Shown piece by piece: positions 9,110 through 19,541 of a stretch of DNA of 64,000 bases. The stretch's first letter is position 1; every line of letters starts with the position of its first letter. The DNA is taken from NCBI GenBank assembly GCA_003164815.1, contig PLUF01000094.1, positions 62,001 to 126,000 on the forward strand, in the 5' to 3' direction. Below the pieces are notes generated by a model. That model did not search any database. It had not been told where the DNA came from and was given only the letters and a program-made list of their open reading frames with translations. Position numbers and translations under genes: made by a program. Source of the DNA: Candidatus Gagatemarchaeum stordalenia. GTDB taxonomy: Archaea; Thermoproteota; Nitrososphaeria; Nitrososphaerales; Gagatemarchaeaceae.

Positions 9110-10542
9110 CCCTTCATCGCCTTCTTCGTCTTGAAGTTCGGCGTCATCCCGAGCTTCGAGTAGTCCCCGTTGATGCACGCGAAGCAGAGGCTCGACTGGG
9201 GCAGGCCTATCGCCTGGCTGAGCCCCTCGATGTCGTTGTAGTGGAACTCCTCGACCCCGATCGCCTTGCCGACCTTCCTGCCGACTGTCGCTATGCTCGT
9301 GTCCCCCTTCGCGACCTGATGGGCGATCAGTTCGTCCCTGCTCGGGAAGTCGACGCCCATGTAGCAGGGGTACGCGATCGGCGGGAACGTGACGACCATC
9401 CCGACCCGCTTCGCGCCGGCCTTCTTGAGCGAGTCGACGATGATCCGAGAGCTCGTGCCCCTGACGACGCTGTCGTCCACCACTATCACTTCCTTGCCCT
9501 CGATCGCCTCGCGGATCGGGATTATCCTCTTGACGACCTCCTCGCGCCCGCTCTGCTTGGGCTCGATGAAGCTCCTCATGCTGCCCTTCCTCCGGTAGCG
9601 GTCCTTCATCAGCCCCTCGTCCATGGGGATCCCGCTCTGGACCGAGTACCCCAGCGCCGCGGGCCTCGCCGAGTCAGGGACGGGGATCACGACGTTGCCC
9701 CTCATACCGTGCTTCTTCGCGAGAATCTTCCCGACCTTCTTCCTTGCCTCGTAGACGCTGACGCCGTTCACCCGGGACGAAGGATGGGCGAAGTATGTGT
9801 ACTCGAATGAGCAGTATGCGCTCTCAGTCCGCGGCGCGAAGCGGAACGACTCGAGTCCCCTCTTGGGTCCGCCCAGCCGGACCATCTCGCCCGGCTCGAT
9901 GTCTCGCACGAACTCGGCGTCGATGGCGGTCAGCGCGCAGCTCTCCGAGGCGGCGACGTAGGTGTGGGACTTCTGGTGATAGCCGAGGCAGAGAGGCCTG
10001 TAGCCGCGGGGGTCCCTGATCGCAAAGACCTCCCCGCGCCTGTTGAGAATCACGAACGAGTACGCGCCTATCAGCTCCTTTCCGAGCCGCTCGAAGGCGT
10101 AGAACCAGTCGTTCTCCTGCCTTAGTATCTGCAGGAGTCTGTAGCCAGCCGCCTTGGTGTCTGTCCCGCACTTCCCCTTGTAGGTCGCCGAGACGGCCCG
10201 CGCCAGCTGCTCGGCGTTCACTATCGTCCCGTTATGGGCGATCGAGAACTCCGTGCCTATCTGTACCGGCTGGGCGTTGTCGAGGTTGGAGCGCCCCTTC
10301 GTGGAGTACCGGACGTGGCCTATCCCTGCCGGGCCCTTGTAGGCCGAGAGCTCCTGGGCGTAGTTGTACCAGTTGAAGGCGAGCCCCATCTTCTTGTAGA
10401 CGGGCCTCCCGCTCACCGCGATGCCCCACGACTCCTGTCCCCTGTGCTGCAGGGCCTCTAGCCCCTTGAGGAGCTTGGGGACGACGTCGACGCCCTTGGT
10501 CGAATGCGCGCCCACCACGCCGCAGGCTTCTCTAGCGCCCAT
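9106..10542 (-). CDS. purF: Amidophosphoribosyltransferase
   Basis: PurF commits PRPP to purine synthesis, making phosphoribosylamine from glutamine. It is an Ntn-hydrolase: the nucleophile is Cys7 after a six-residue leader (ACGVVGAHST), implying cleavage of a short propeptide as in Bacillus-type enzymes. Further marks are LQHRGQESWGIA, IGHVRYSTKG, the PRPP loop VIVVDDSVVRGTSS and the C-terminal LCFACINGDY, which matches the cysteines of the iron-sulfur type. The ATG shares one base with the purL stop (TGATG). Length 478 is normal. Confidence 0.96.
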   Translation of the reverse strand: MGAREACGVVGAHSTKGVDVVPKLLKGLEALQHRGQESWGIAVSGRPVYKKMGLAFNWYNYAQELSAYKGPAGIGHVRYSTKGRSNLDNAQPVQIGTEFSIAHNGTIVNAEQLARAVSATYKGKCGTDTKAAGYRLLQILRQENDWFYAFERLGKELIGAYSFVILNRRGEVFAIRDPRGYRPLCLGYHQKSHTYVAASESCALTAIDAEFVRDIEPGEMVRLGGPKRGLESFRFAPRTESAYCSFEYTYFAHPSSRVNGVSVYEARKKVGKILAKKHGMRGNVVIPVPDSARPAALGYSVQSGIPMDEGLMKDRYRRKGSMRSFIEPKQSGREEVVKRIIPIREAIEGKEVIVVDDSVVRGTSSRIIVDSLKKAGAKRVGMVVTFPPIAYPCYMGVDFPSRDELIAHQVAKGDTSIATVGRKVGKAIGVEEFHYNDIEGLSQAIGLPQSSLCFACINGDYSKLGMTPNFKTKKAMKG

Positions 10543-12749
10543 CAGTCCATCAGCCTCCCGATGCTGCCCTCGTAGCTCCGCTTCAGCGCCGTGACGTCGA
10601 GGACGGTCATCGGCTTGCTCCCCGCGTCGAGCCGGAGGGCCTCGCCCTTCACCTCGCCCACAGGCGCGTGGGCGATGCCGCGCTCCGAGAGGAGCCGCGA
10701 GGCGCCCTTCGGGTCGCCGGTGGCGAGGACGAACCGCCCGTGCGACTCGGAGAACAGAATGCCGGCAGGCCTGCCCTCCGAGCCCGGCACCTTCCTAAGG
10801 TCGATCCTGGCTCCACGTCCTCCCGCCACCGCCATCTCTGCAAGCGCCACGGCGAGGCCGCCCTTGGCGCAGTCGTGCACCGCCTTCGCGGCGCCCGAGC
10901 GGATCAGGTCGACGACCGCCTTGTAGAGGACTCCGTCGGTGTAGGGAGACGGTCTCGGGACGACCCCCCTGTCGAGGCTTCCAAGGAGGCGGTGATACTC
11001 GGAGCCCCCCAGCTCAGCCCTCGTCTCGCCGATAACTATCACAGAGTCTCCCTCGCTCTCGAAGCCCATCGAGACGAGGTGCTTCTCGTCTCTGACCAGG
11101 CCGACGACGAGCGCGATCGGCGAGGGCTTGATGGCCAGCTTCGTGCTGGAGTCCTCGTTATAGAAGCTCACCTTGCCGCCAACGACCGGGAGCTCAACGG
11201 CGGCGCAGTAGTCGGCCATCCCCCGGATCGACTCGCCGAACGACCAGTAGACCTCGGGGTCGGACGGATCCCCGAACTGGAGGTGGTCGACTAGCGCTAT
11301 GGGTTCGGCCCCGACCGACACGACGTTCCTGCACGCCTCGGCGACGCACCCTGCCGCCCCGTTGTACGGGTCGAGCGACGAGTGCGCGCTGTTCCCGTCC
11401 CCCTTCACGGCGAGGAGGCTGCCGTTCGGCAGACGGAGGAGGGCGGCGTCGGCCTGCCCCGGTTTGATCACCGTCCTGACCCCAACCTCATGGTCGTACT
11501 GCCTGTAGACCCAACGCTTGCTCGTGATGTTGGGACTCGCGAGGAGCGAGATGATGGAGCGGCCAACGTCGGGGGTTGGCAGCGGTCGTCTTGCCCTCGG
11601 CTCCTGCGCCGAGGGCTTCTTGCTCGGCCACGGGATGAGGGGAGCCTTGACGACCAGCTGGGCCGGCAGTCTTGCGACGACCTTCCCCTTCCATTTCAGC
11701 GTCAGGTTCCCGTCGCCGGTGACGCGCCCTATCGCCGAGTAGGGGACGTCGTACTTCCGGAGAATCGAAAGAATCGGCTCGGCGCCCCCGGGCGAGAGGA
11801 CGAGGAGCATCCGCTCTTGGGACTCCGATATCATGATCTCGGTGGGGGACATATCGCCCTCGCGGCATCTCACGTGGCCCAGGTCGACGTCGACCCCAGT
11901 CCCTCCGTTCGAGGCAATCTCAGAGAGGGCCGTGGAGAGGCCACCTCCTCCGAGGTCCTTCATGCCGCGGATGAGCTTCGTGCCTACGGCTTCGATAAGA
12001 GAGTCGATGAGGAGCTTCTTCATGAAGGGGTCCGGGACCTGCACCGAGGACCTGTCCTCCTCGGCCTTGTTCGAGAGATTCTTCGACGCGAAGGTCGCGC
12101 CCCTGATCCCGTCGCGGCCCGTGCTCCCGCCGATGAGCACCAGGACGTCCCCGGGGGTCTTGGCCTCTCCGAGGATCAGGTCGCTCTTCCTACCCAGGCC
12201 CACGCACGCCACGTCGACGAGGCAGTTCCTCTCGAAGCTCTCGTCGAACTCGATGTCGCCCGCGACCGTCGGTACTCCGACGCAGTTCCCGTAGTCGGCA
12301 ATGCCGCGCACGACGTTCCTGAAGAGCCAGCGGGCGTGGGCGCTCTTGTCTATCCTCCCGAACCTGAGTATGTCGACTAGGGCGACAGGCCTCGTGCCCA
12401 TCGAGAGGATGTCCCTGAGCACCCCGCCGATCCCGGTCGAGGCGCCGCCGTAGGGATCCACGGCGGAGGGGTGATTGTGGCTCTCGATGTGGAGCGTCAC
12501 TACGTAGCCGTTGCCGACGTCGACCACACCTGCATCGTAGCCGGGGCCGAGCACGACCCTCTTTCCCTTGGTAGGGAAGAGCCTGAGGAGGGCCTTGGAG
12601 GACTTGTAGCTGCTGTGCTCGGACCATTCGGCGTCGATAATCGACCACTCGACCTCGTTGGGCTCCCTCCCAAGGCCCTGCCGCACGCTCTCGATCTCTC
12701 CCTTAGTCAGGCCGAGCTGAAGCACGTCCAGGCTCATCTCAGGTTGCAC
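10542..12749 (-). CDS. purL: FGAM synthase, large subunit
   Basis: PurL with PurQ and PurS converts FGAR to FGAM. The 735-residue protein is the small-type PurL with two AIRS-like halves: EWSIIDAEWSEHSSYKSSK near the N-terminus, LHIESHNHPSAVDPYGGA, the second-half DHLQFGDPSDPEVYW, and VHDCAKGGLAVALAE. The GTG at 12749 overlaps purQ by 11 nt; an ATG at 12737, four codons in, is an equally good start. Confidence 0.95.
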   Translation of the reverse strand: MQPEMSLDVLQLGLTKGEIESVRQGLGREPNEVEWSIIDAEWSEHSSYKSSKALLRLFPTKGKRVVLGPGYDAGVVDVGNGYVVTLHIESHNHPSAVDPYGGASTGIGGVLRDILSMGTRPVALVDILRFGRIDKSAHARWLFRNVVRGIADYGNCVGVPTVAGDIEFDESFERNCLVDVACVGLGRKSDLILGEAKTPGDVLVLIGGSTGRDGIRGATFASKNLSNKAEEDRSSVQVPDPFMKKLLIDSLIEAVGTKLIRGMKDLGGGGLSTALSEIASNGGTGVDVDLGHVRCREGDMSPTEIMISESQERMLLVLSPGGAEPILSILRKYDVPYSAIGRVTGDGNLTLKWKGKVVARLPAQLVVKAPLIPWPSKKPSAQEPRARRPLPTPDVGRSIISLLASPNITSKRWVYRQYDHEVGVRTVIKPGQADAALLRLPNGSLLAVKGDGNSAHSSLDPYNGAAGCVAEACRNVVSVGAEPIALVDHLQFGDPSDPEVYWSFGESIRGMADYCAAVELPVVGGKVSFYNEDSSTKLAIKPSPIALVVGLVRDEKHLVSMGFESEGDSVIVIGETRAELGGSEYHRLLGSLDRGVVPRPSPYTDGVLYKAVVDLIRSGAAKAVHDCAKGGLAVALAEMAVAGGRGARIDLRKVPGSEGRPAGILFSESHGRFVLATGDPKGASRLLSERGIAHAPVGEVKGEALRLDAGSKPMTVLDVTALKRSYEGSIGRLMD

Positions 12750-13437
12750 CTTCCAGCAGCGAGGCGAATATCAGACGACCGTCGACCGAGCCCGACGGGC
12801 TGAACAGCGGGTCGCAGGCGCGCTCCGGGTGCGGCATCAGACCGACCACGTTCCCCTGCTCGTTGGAGATTCCGGCGACGTTCCGCGAGGCGCCCGTGGG
12901 GTTCGACCCCGCGACGGCCTTCCCGTACTCGTCCGAGTAGCGGAAGACTATCCTGCGGCCCCTCTCGAGCGCGCGCATCTCGTCGTCGGCGGCGTAGTAC
13001 CTCCCTTCCCCGTGGGCGATCGGCATCCTGAGAACCTGGCCTTCCTGGGCCAGGAGCGTGAACGGGGTGCGGGGAGAATCCACCCTCAGGTTCACCCAGT
13101 CGCAGACGAACTTCAGCGACGAGTTGCGCAGAAGCGCCCCAGGCAAGAGTCCGGCCTCGACGAGTATCTGGAAGCCGTTGCACACCCCGAGGATCGGCGT
13201 CCCCCTGTCAGCCATCCTCCTGATGGTGGACATCGCAGGGCTCCGCGCAGCGATCGAACCCGCCCTGAGGTAGTCGCCGAAAGAGAAGCCGCCGGGGAGC
13301 ACGACCGCGTCGTATCGCCCCAGTTTGTCGCTCTCGTGCCAGACCAGTTCCGGAGAGAGGCCGGCGATGCTTCTCATCGCGGCGACCGCGTCGAGGTCGC
13401 AGTTCGACCCCGGAAACCTTACGACGGCGACCCTCAT
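12739..13437 (-). CDS. purQ: FGAM synthase, glutaminase subunit
   Basis: PurQ hydrolyses glutamine and passes ammonia to PurL. The 232-residue class I amidotransferase has RFPGSNCDLDA, VLPGGFSFGDYLRAG, the nucleophile elbow GVCNGFQIL, and a C-terminal GLMPHPERA carrying His and Glu of the triad. The ATG at 13437 gives MRVAVVRFPG and overlaps the purS stop as ATGA; the frame is open 23 codons upstream, but those lie inside purS and are not family-like. Confidence 0.96.
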   Translation of the reverse strand: MRVAVVRFPGSNCDLDAVAAMRSIAGLSPELVWHESDKLGRYDAVVLPGGFSFGDYLRAGSIAARSPAMSTIRRMADRGTPILGVCNGFQILVEAGLLPGALLRNSSLKFVCDWVNLRVDSPRTPFTLLAQEGQVLRMPIAHGEGRYYAADDEMRALERGRRIVFRYSDEYGKAVAGSNPTGASRNVAGISNEQGNVVGLMPHPERACDPLFSPSGSVDGRLIFASLLEGAT

Positions 13438-13685
13438 CCGGTCAATCGCCCCGCTTCCACGTGGAGGGAGTGAGCTGCAGGGTTGTATATTCTCAGTTCG
13501 TCGCACATCTTCCTTACCAGCGCCTCGGCCGCCCTTTCGTCGGCGCCCTCGACCTCGACCCTAAGGGACTTGCCGGCGCGTATGGCCTTCACGTCCCCGA
13601 AGCCCGACCTATGAACGAGATCGCGGAGGATCGTCTCGCCCTCCGGGTCACGCGCCCCTTCCTTGTTAGAAATCACAACGTTCAC
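13434..13685 (-). CDS. purS: FGAM synthase, PurS subunit
   Basis: This 83-residue protein is the small structural subunit that bridges PurL and PurQ. It starts MNVVISNKEGARDPEGETI, matching the PurS pattern V-x-KxGxxDPEGxxI, followed by VKAIRAGKSLRVEVEG and a C-terminal helix MCDELRIYNP. It is the first gene of the long minus-strand purine operon; a TATA element sits 32 nt upstream. Confidence 0.93.
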   Translation of the reverse strand: MNVVISNKEGARDPEGETILRDLVHRSGFGDVKAIRAGKSLRVEVEGADERAAEALVRKMCDELRIYNPAAHSLHVEAGRLTG

Positions 13686-13716
13686 CTGAAAGATGCGCTT
13701 CTTGGTCGTAATCGGT

Positions 13717-13727
13717 GATAAAAATTC
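13717..13727 (-). promoter_or_regulatory. Probable TATA box of the purS operon
   Basis: The minus strand reads aatttttatc about 32 nt upstream of the purS ATG. The whole 13686-13820 gap is AT-rich and divergent; acaataacc at 13789-13797 (24 nt before purH) is a candidate TATA for the other direction. No clear purine operator or riboswitch could be recognised. Confidence 0.5.
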
Positions 13728-13820
13728 TCGCTATTTAAGTGACTTTTATCTCAGGGATGTTAAACGCGCCTGTGCCGCATCAAAACGGACAATAACCTGT
13801 CTCGTCGCGCGCGTCCCGTC

Positions 13821-15431
13821 ATGGAGGATAATCTGGTAGAGGTGAAGACGGCCCTGATCAGCGTCGCAGACAAGAGCGGGCTGATCGAGTTCGCCCGCGA
13901 GCTCGCGACGTTCGAGATAACCCTGCTTGCGACCGGGGGGACACACTCTGCGCTGAAGGAAGCCGGCATTCCGGTCCGCAGCCTCCAGGATGACATGAAC
14001 CTGCCCCAGTCCCTCTCGGGCAGGGTCAAGACCCTGCACTCGCCGCTCTTCGGCGCCATACTCGCCAAGAGGACACCCGAGCACCTCGCCGAGCTCCGGG
14101 CGATGAAGGTCGACCCGATCGACATGGTGGTCGTCAACTTCTATCCGTTCGAGAGGGTCGTAAGGGACAAGGACGCCGACGACGAGAAGGTCATCGAGAA
14201 CATCGACATCGGCGGCCCGTCGATGGTGAGGGCCTCGTCGAAGAACTTCGAGTACGTCACGGTGGTTCCATCGCCCAGGTTGTACGGTTTCGTCGTCGAG
14301 GAGCTGAGGTCGAACTCGGGCAGCACGACCCTGGCCGTTCGGAGGCGGCTCGCGGTCGAGGCCTTCTCGGTGACGGCATCGTACGACGCGGCCATCTACA
14401 ACGGGCTCTGGAGGCGGCTCGAGAAGGACCCCGGGCTACCGGGGAAGTACCTGCTCTCGGCGTCGAAGTTCCAGGATGCGAAGTATGGGGAGAACCCGGA
14501 TCAGCGCGCCACAATCTACTCAATCGACGGCGCCCGGGGAATGACCGGCTGGAAGCAGCTCGCAGGGGAGACGCTCTCGTTCAACAACTACCTCGACATC
14601 GGGTCGGCGTACGACATACTGGGGGGGTTCGACGGCGTACCCGCCGCAGCCACGGTGAAGCACGGCAACATCAGCGGTTTCGCGTTCGCGCCGACGGTCT
14701 CTGAGGCCTACTCGCTCGCCCACTCTTGCGACCCCGAGGCCGACTTCGGAGGCACGGTGGTCCTGAACCGGGAGGTCGACCTCGAGACCGCGATGCTGAT
14801 CGGCAAGAACGAGGGCATCAAGGACTCATCTGTCTACACGGAGATATTGATCGCTCCCTCGTACAGACAAGAGGCGCTCGAGCGGCTAGAGAAGAAACAG
14901 AAGAAGAAGATCAGGATCATACAGAGTGCGGCCGGCTCCGACTATCCGTTCGACCTCAAGGTCCTGGAAGGCGCCGTGCTCCTTCAAGAGTCGGTCGACT
15001 ACAGGGACAGGCTGGACGAGGGGAAGCTCACCTTCCCCACGAAGGCGCAGCCCGAGGAGGCGGTCAGGGCGAAGCTCCTCTCCGCCTGGGAGGTTGTCAG
15101 GAGGGTCCCTTCCAACGGGATAGTCATCGCCGACGGCAGATACGAGAACGGGCTCGTCACACACTTCTGGACCCTGGGGGTCGCGAGCTTCCGGAAGAGG
15201 AACGGTGCGGTCAGGATCGCCCTCGAGAACGCGGGCGAGAGAGCGAGGGGAGCGGTTTGCGCGTCCGACGGCTTCTTCCCGTTCAGAGACAACGTCGACC
15301 TGCTCGGAAGGGCAGGCGTCAGGGCCGTGGTGCAGCCGGGGGGCTCCGTGAGCGACCCTGACATAGTGGCGGCCGCCGACGAGTACGGGATCGCCATGGG
15401 GCTCACCCACGTCAGGGCCTTCAAGCACTGA
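13821..15431 (+). CDS. purH: Bifunctional AICAR transformylase / IMP cyclohydrolase
   Basis: PurH carries out the last two steps to IMP. The 536-residue length accommodates both domains: the N-terminal cyclohydrolase with SVADKSGLIEFAREL, TGGTHSALKEAGI, GRVKTLHSPLFGAIL and the C-terminal transformylase with KYGENPDQRATIY, the catalytic Lys-His in VKHGNISGFA, and FPFRDNVDLLGRAG. Many archaea instead use PurP and PurO, so a bacterial-type full-length PurH is notable and may be of transferred origin. It is transcribed divergently from the purS operon and convergently with purD. Confidence 0.95.
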   Translation: MEDNLVEVKTALISVADKSGLIEFARELATFEITLLATGGTHSALKEAGIPVRSLQDDMNLPQSLSGRVKTLHSPLFGAILAKRTPEHLAELRAMKVDPIDMVVVNFYPFERVVRDKDADDEKVIENIDIGGPSMVRASSKNFEYVTVVPSPRLYGFVVEELRSNSGSTTLAVRRRLAVEAFSVTASYDAAIYNGLWRRLEKDPGLPGKYLLSASKFQDAKYGENPDQRATIYSIDGARGMTGWKQLAGETLSFNNYLDIGSAYDILGGFDGVPAAATVKHGNISGFAFAPTVSEAYSLAHSCDPEADFGGTVVLNREVDLETAMLIGKNEGIKDSSVYTEILIAPSYRQEALERLEKKQKKKIRIIQSAAGSDYPFDLKVLEGAVLLQESVDYRDRLDEGKLTFPTKAQPEEAVRAKLLSAWEVVRRVPSNGIVIADGRYENGLVTHFWTLGVASFRKRNGAVRIALENAGERARGAVCASDGFFPFRDNVDLLGRAGVRAVVQPGGSVSDPDIVAAADEYGIAMGLTHVRAFKH

Positions 15432-15473
15432 ACGCGATTCACGCCGGGGCCGTCGCAGGCTCTACGGTCGGCC

Positions 15474-16862
15474 TCATGCGCCGTGGTGGCGCCTGAGCGA
15501 CTCCATGTGCTCGGCGCTCCTCCTGAGGTCGCGGGCGCCGGCGATGTCCCTCCTCGTGCGGAGCGGGCCCCTCAGCGCGTCGACGCCGGCGAGCGAGAGT
15601 GCCCTCGCCTCCTCGATGGTTGGACGCGTCCCCACGACGGCGACGGAGCGCGACCCGCCCAGGTAGGTCGAGCCTCCCTCGACCCTGACGTCCATCGGGT
15701 AGACGCCCAGCCCGTCGCTGCTCCCCTGGAGCGCGAATGCGGCCGTGAGGTCGATCCTCTCCTTCTCGACCGGGAGTGTCTGCGGTATCCCGTAACCCCG
15801 GGGGACTGCGCACATGACGACCGAGGCCTTCTTCGAGAATCGTATGCTCTTCAGCGACCCCTCGAGCATCTTGAAGCAGATGTCCACGAAGTCGTTCTCG
15901 ATCGTGGCCAGGACGCTGATCTGCTCGGTATTGCCCCCGCGGCTGTTCCTCTCGAGCACCTTGAAACCGTCGCCGGTGTGCATCAGCGCGTCGTAGAGGA
16001 CGATGCCACGGAGGCCGGGCTCGGACCCCCTGCCCCTCCAACGGTCGAACGCGCTCTTCTCCGCCGCCACGACGTGCTCCCATTCAGAGGGTCTCAGGAA
16101 GGGCAGGTGGGGCTCCGGTCCCCGGTAGCTCCCCATGCCCCCCGTGAGCCGGCCGTGGTCGCCCTCGAGCGCCCGTTTGTAGTCCCGGGTCTGCGGGGCC
16201 ACGACGAAGTGCCGTCCGTCGCTGAACGCCTGGAAGCTCGACTCCTCTCCTTCGACCCTCTCTTCGACGAGGACCCTCCCCCTTGCATAGACGTTCCGGA
16301 AGAACGCCACCATCTCCTTCTCCGTGCCGAAGTCTCTGCCCCAGACGCCGACTCCGGCCCCCCGCGCGGGCGCGTCGGGCTTGATGACGGGCTCCCGGAC
16401 CTCGGACGCGAACCTCTTGAATTGGGCCACCGCCGCGGCATCCGTGCGATACTCCTTGGGGTCGAAGACGGCAAATCGCGGGTTCGCGCCCTTGAAGACG
16501 TCGTCGAAGAGCAGCCTCTGGTCCGCCTTGCTCCTCTCCACCGCGTGACGCCGGTCCACGCAGAGCATGGGGACGCCGCTCTCGTGCTCCACGACGTCCC
16601 TCCCGCCGGCTGTGATGAAGTCCTCCGTGTCGGTGAGCCCGAAGCTGATCTTCCTCTTGTGCTTCCGGGCGAAGGCGGCGACCTCGAGCACGTCAAGGTC
16701 AGGGATGACCTGATGGATGGTCGCGCTCTCCAAGTTGTACGGGTTGGGCTGACGCTCGGCCACATAGAACTCCGGGCTGTACTTGGAGCTCCTCCTGAAA
16801 GCGCCGATCATCGCCGCAGCGCTGAGGCACTTCGATATGATGAGTATCCCGACCCGGTCCAT
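15474..16862 (-). CDS. purD: Phosphoribosylamine-glycine ligase (divergent archaeal form)
   Basis: This roughly 462-residue ATP-grasp protein is best read as PurD, which makes GAR. Supporting features are VGILIISKCLSAAAM at the start, EPVIKPDAPARGAGVGVW (ATP-grasp Lys loop), VLVEERVEGEESSFQAF, GGMGSYRGPEPHLPF and GIVLYDALMHTGDGFKVLERNSRGG; the last replaces the family NARFGDPE. It fills the only missing GAR step of the surrounding purine set. The ATG at 16862 follows GAGGT by 5 nt and a TATA-like tttttagg by about 31 nt; a GTG at 16874 is an alternative. It diverges from canonical PurD, so the call rests partly on context. Confidence 0.8.
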   Translation of the reverse strand: MDRVGILIISKCLSAAAMIGAFRRSSKYSPEFYVAERQPNPYNLESATIHQVIPDLDVLEVAAFARKHKRKISFGLTDTEDFITAGGRDVVEHESGVPMLCVDRRHAVERSKADQRLLFDDVFKGANPRFAVFDPKEYRTDAAAVAQFKRFASEVREPVIKPDAPARGAGVGVWGRDFGTEKEMVAFFRNVYARGRVLVEERVEGEESSFQAFSDGRHFVVAPQTRDYKRALEGDHGRLTGGMGSYRGPEPHLPFLRPSEWEHVVAAEKSAFDRWRGRGSEPGLRGIVLYDALMHTGDGFKVLERNSRGGNTEQISVLATIENDFVDICFKMLEGSLKSIRFSKKASVVMCAVPRGYGIPQTLPVEKERIDLTAAFALQGSSDGLGVYPMDVRVEGGSTYLGGSRSVAVVGTRPTIEEARALSLAGVDALRGPLRTRRDIAGARDLRRSAEHMESLRRHHGA

Positions 16863-17016
16863 GGATGACCTCACTTGTTCCCCGGCGCGGCCCTAAAAAC
16901 GATTGGTACCGCCCAGACCCCGGATCCTCCGCGTCTGAGGCGGGTCGCAGGCACGACCGAGGACATTCCCCGGAGCTGATGGTGCGCGTGGGTCGGACGC
17001 GGAACTTGTGATCCCG

Positions 17017-18645
<1,629 letters not shown>

Positions 18646-18671
18646 GATTGTGACGCTCCCGCTTCGGCTCG

Positions 18672-18683
18672 GGATATAAAAAA
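18672..18683 (-). promoter_or_regulatory. TATA box of malate synthase
   Basis: A run of T followed by tatatccc on the minus strand, 27 nt or more upstream of the ATG, is the strongest TATA element of this region. Confidence 0.55.
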
Positions 18684-18719
18684 ATCGCTGAAAGCTCCCC
18701 CCGCTCGGCCTCGGAGCGG

Positions 18720-19541
18720 CTAGTACCCGCTCTTCATGAGCCCGGCGTAGTCGAAGACCATGACCCCGTCACTGTTCTGGAGGGCGTACTGGTACTGCTG
18801 CTGGTAGTCGGCGCGGCTGGTAGTGGCGAAGACCCCGACGCTCCCGATGATCCCGGGACCTATGAACGACCGATCCTGAGAGCCGTAGGTCTCGAACACG
18901 AGGAGGTCGGGCTTGAGCGGGAGGGTGAAGTCCGTCGTGGTTATCGCGACCTGGCCCGTCTGGAACCCGTGCCCGACGGCCGAGAAGATGGAGGTCTGCG
19001 CTGAGAGCGAAAGGGAGGACATGTCTAGACTTACCCCGTCCTCACCCAGCGGGAAGATCGAAGACGGCACGGGCTGCGACGAGTTCGTGAAGTAGAGCGC
19101 GAAGAAGATCTTGAGCCCCAGGCCGTGGGCCTGCGCCACGAAGGTGCTGAGCTGAGCAGGCTGGAAGAGCAGGGCCCCTTCCCTGTAGACCTGGAAGAAT
19201 ATGGTGTTGAACCCGTGCGCTTCGGAGAAAGAGATCATCGAGCCGAAGTTCGACTCGTTGACCGCCCCGTTCCCCTGGTTGATGTACAGGATGATGGGCT
19301 TCTCCGAGGAGCCCGTCGTCACGGTGGAACCGGGGTGGAGGGCGAGCGCGCCCGCGATTAGGATCGCGACCGCGGCTGCTACTGCGACCAGCACGAGGTA
19401 AAGGCGAGCGTTCCGTCGTCGTCTCCCTCCTCGTCTCCCGGGAGACCTAAAGGCCTGCCACCTCCGAACGTCCCTCGCACCGCCTCTCGATCTGGGAGGA
19501 TCCTTGCGCCCGCACCCGCCGGAGGACGACCGCAGCGGCAA
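18720..19541 (-). CDS. Membrane-anchored extracellular protein, TIM-barrel-like, unknown function
   Basis: The product has an Arg-rich cytoplasmic head (GRRGGRRRR), one transmembrane anchor (about residues 47-68) and a roughly 200-residue outer domain. That domain alternates strands and helices like a (beta/alpha) barrel: IILYINQGNG, GFNTIFFQVYREG, LGLKIFFALYFTNS, VAITTTDFTL, LLVFETYGS and GVMVFDYAGL. This recalls putative sugar-hydrolase barrels, but no catalytic pair is recognised. It follows the ABC permease with a 95-nt overlap if the TTG at 19541 is used; no better start exists before a GTG inside the membrane helix, so the true start is uncertain. Confidence 0.6.
   Translation of the reverse strand: MPLRSSSGGCGRKDPPRSRGGARDVRRWQAFRSPGRRGGRRRRNARLYLVLVAVAAAVAILIAGALALHPGSTVTTGSSEKPIILYINQGNGAVNESNFGSMISFSEAHGFNTIFFQVYREGALLFQPAQLSTFVAQAHGLGLKIFFALYFTNSSQPVPSSIFPLGEDGVSLDMSSLSLSAQTSIFSAVGHGFQTGQVAITTTDFTLPLKPDLLVFETYGSQDRSFIGPGIIGSVGVFATTSRADYQQQYQYALQNSDGVMVFDYAGLMKSGY

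Noticed and set aside
9110-9178. Upstream extension of purN
   Set aside because: These 23 codons lie inside purF and lack purN similarity; the TTG overlapping the purF stop gives the standard PurN N-terminus.
15483-16868. 461-codon open frame on the plus strand opposite purD
   Set aside because: The minus strand has ATP-grasp features, RBS and TATA; the plus-strand frame has shadow composition.
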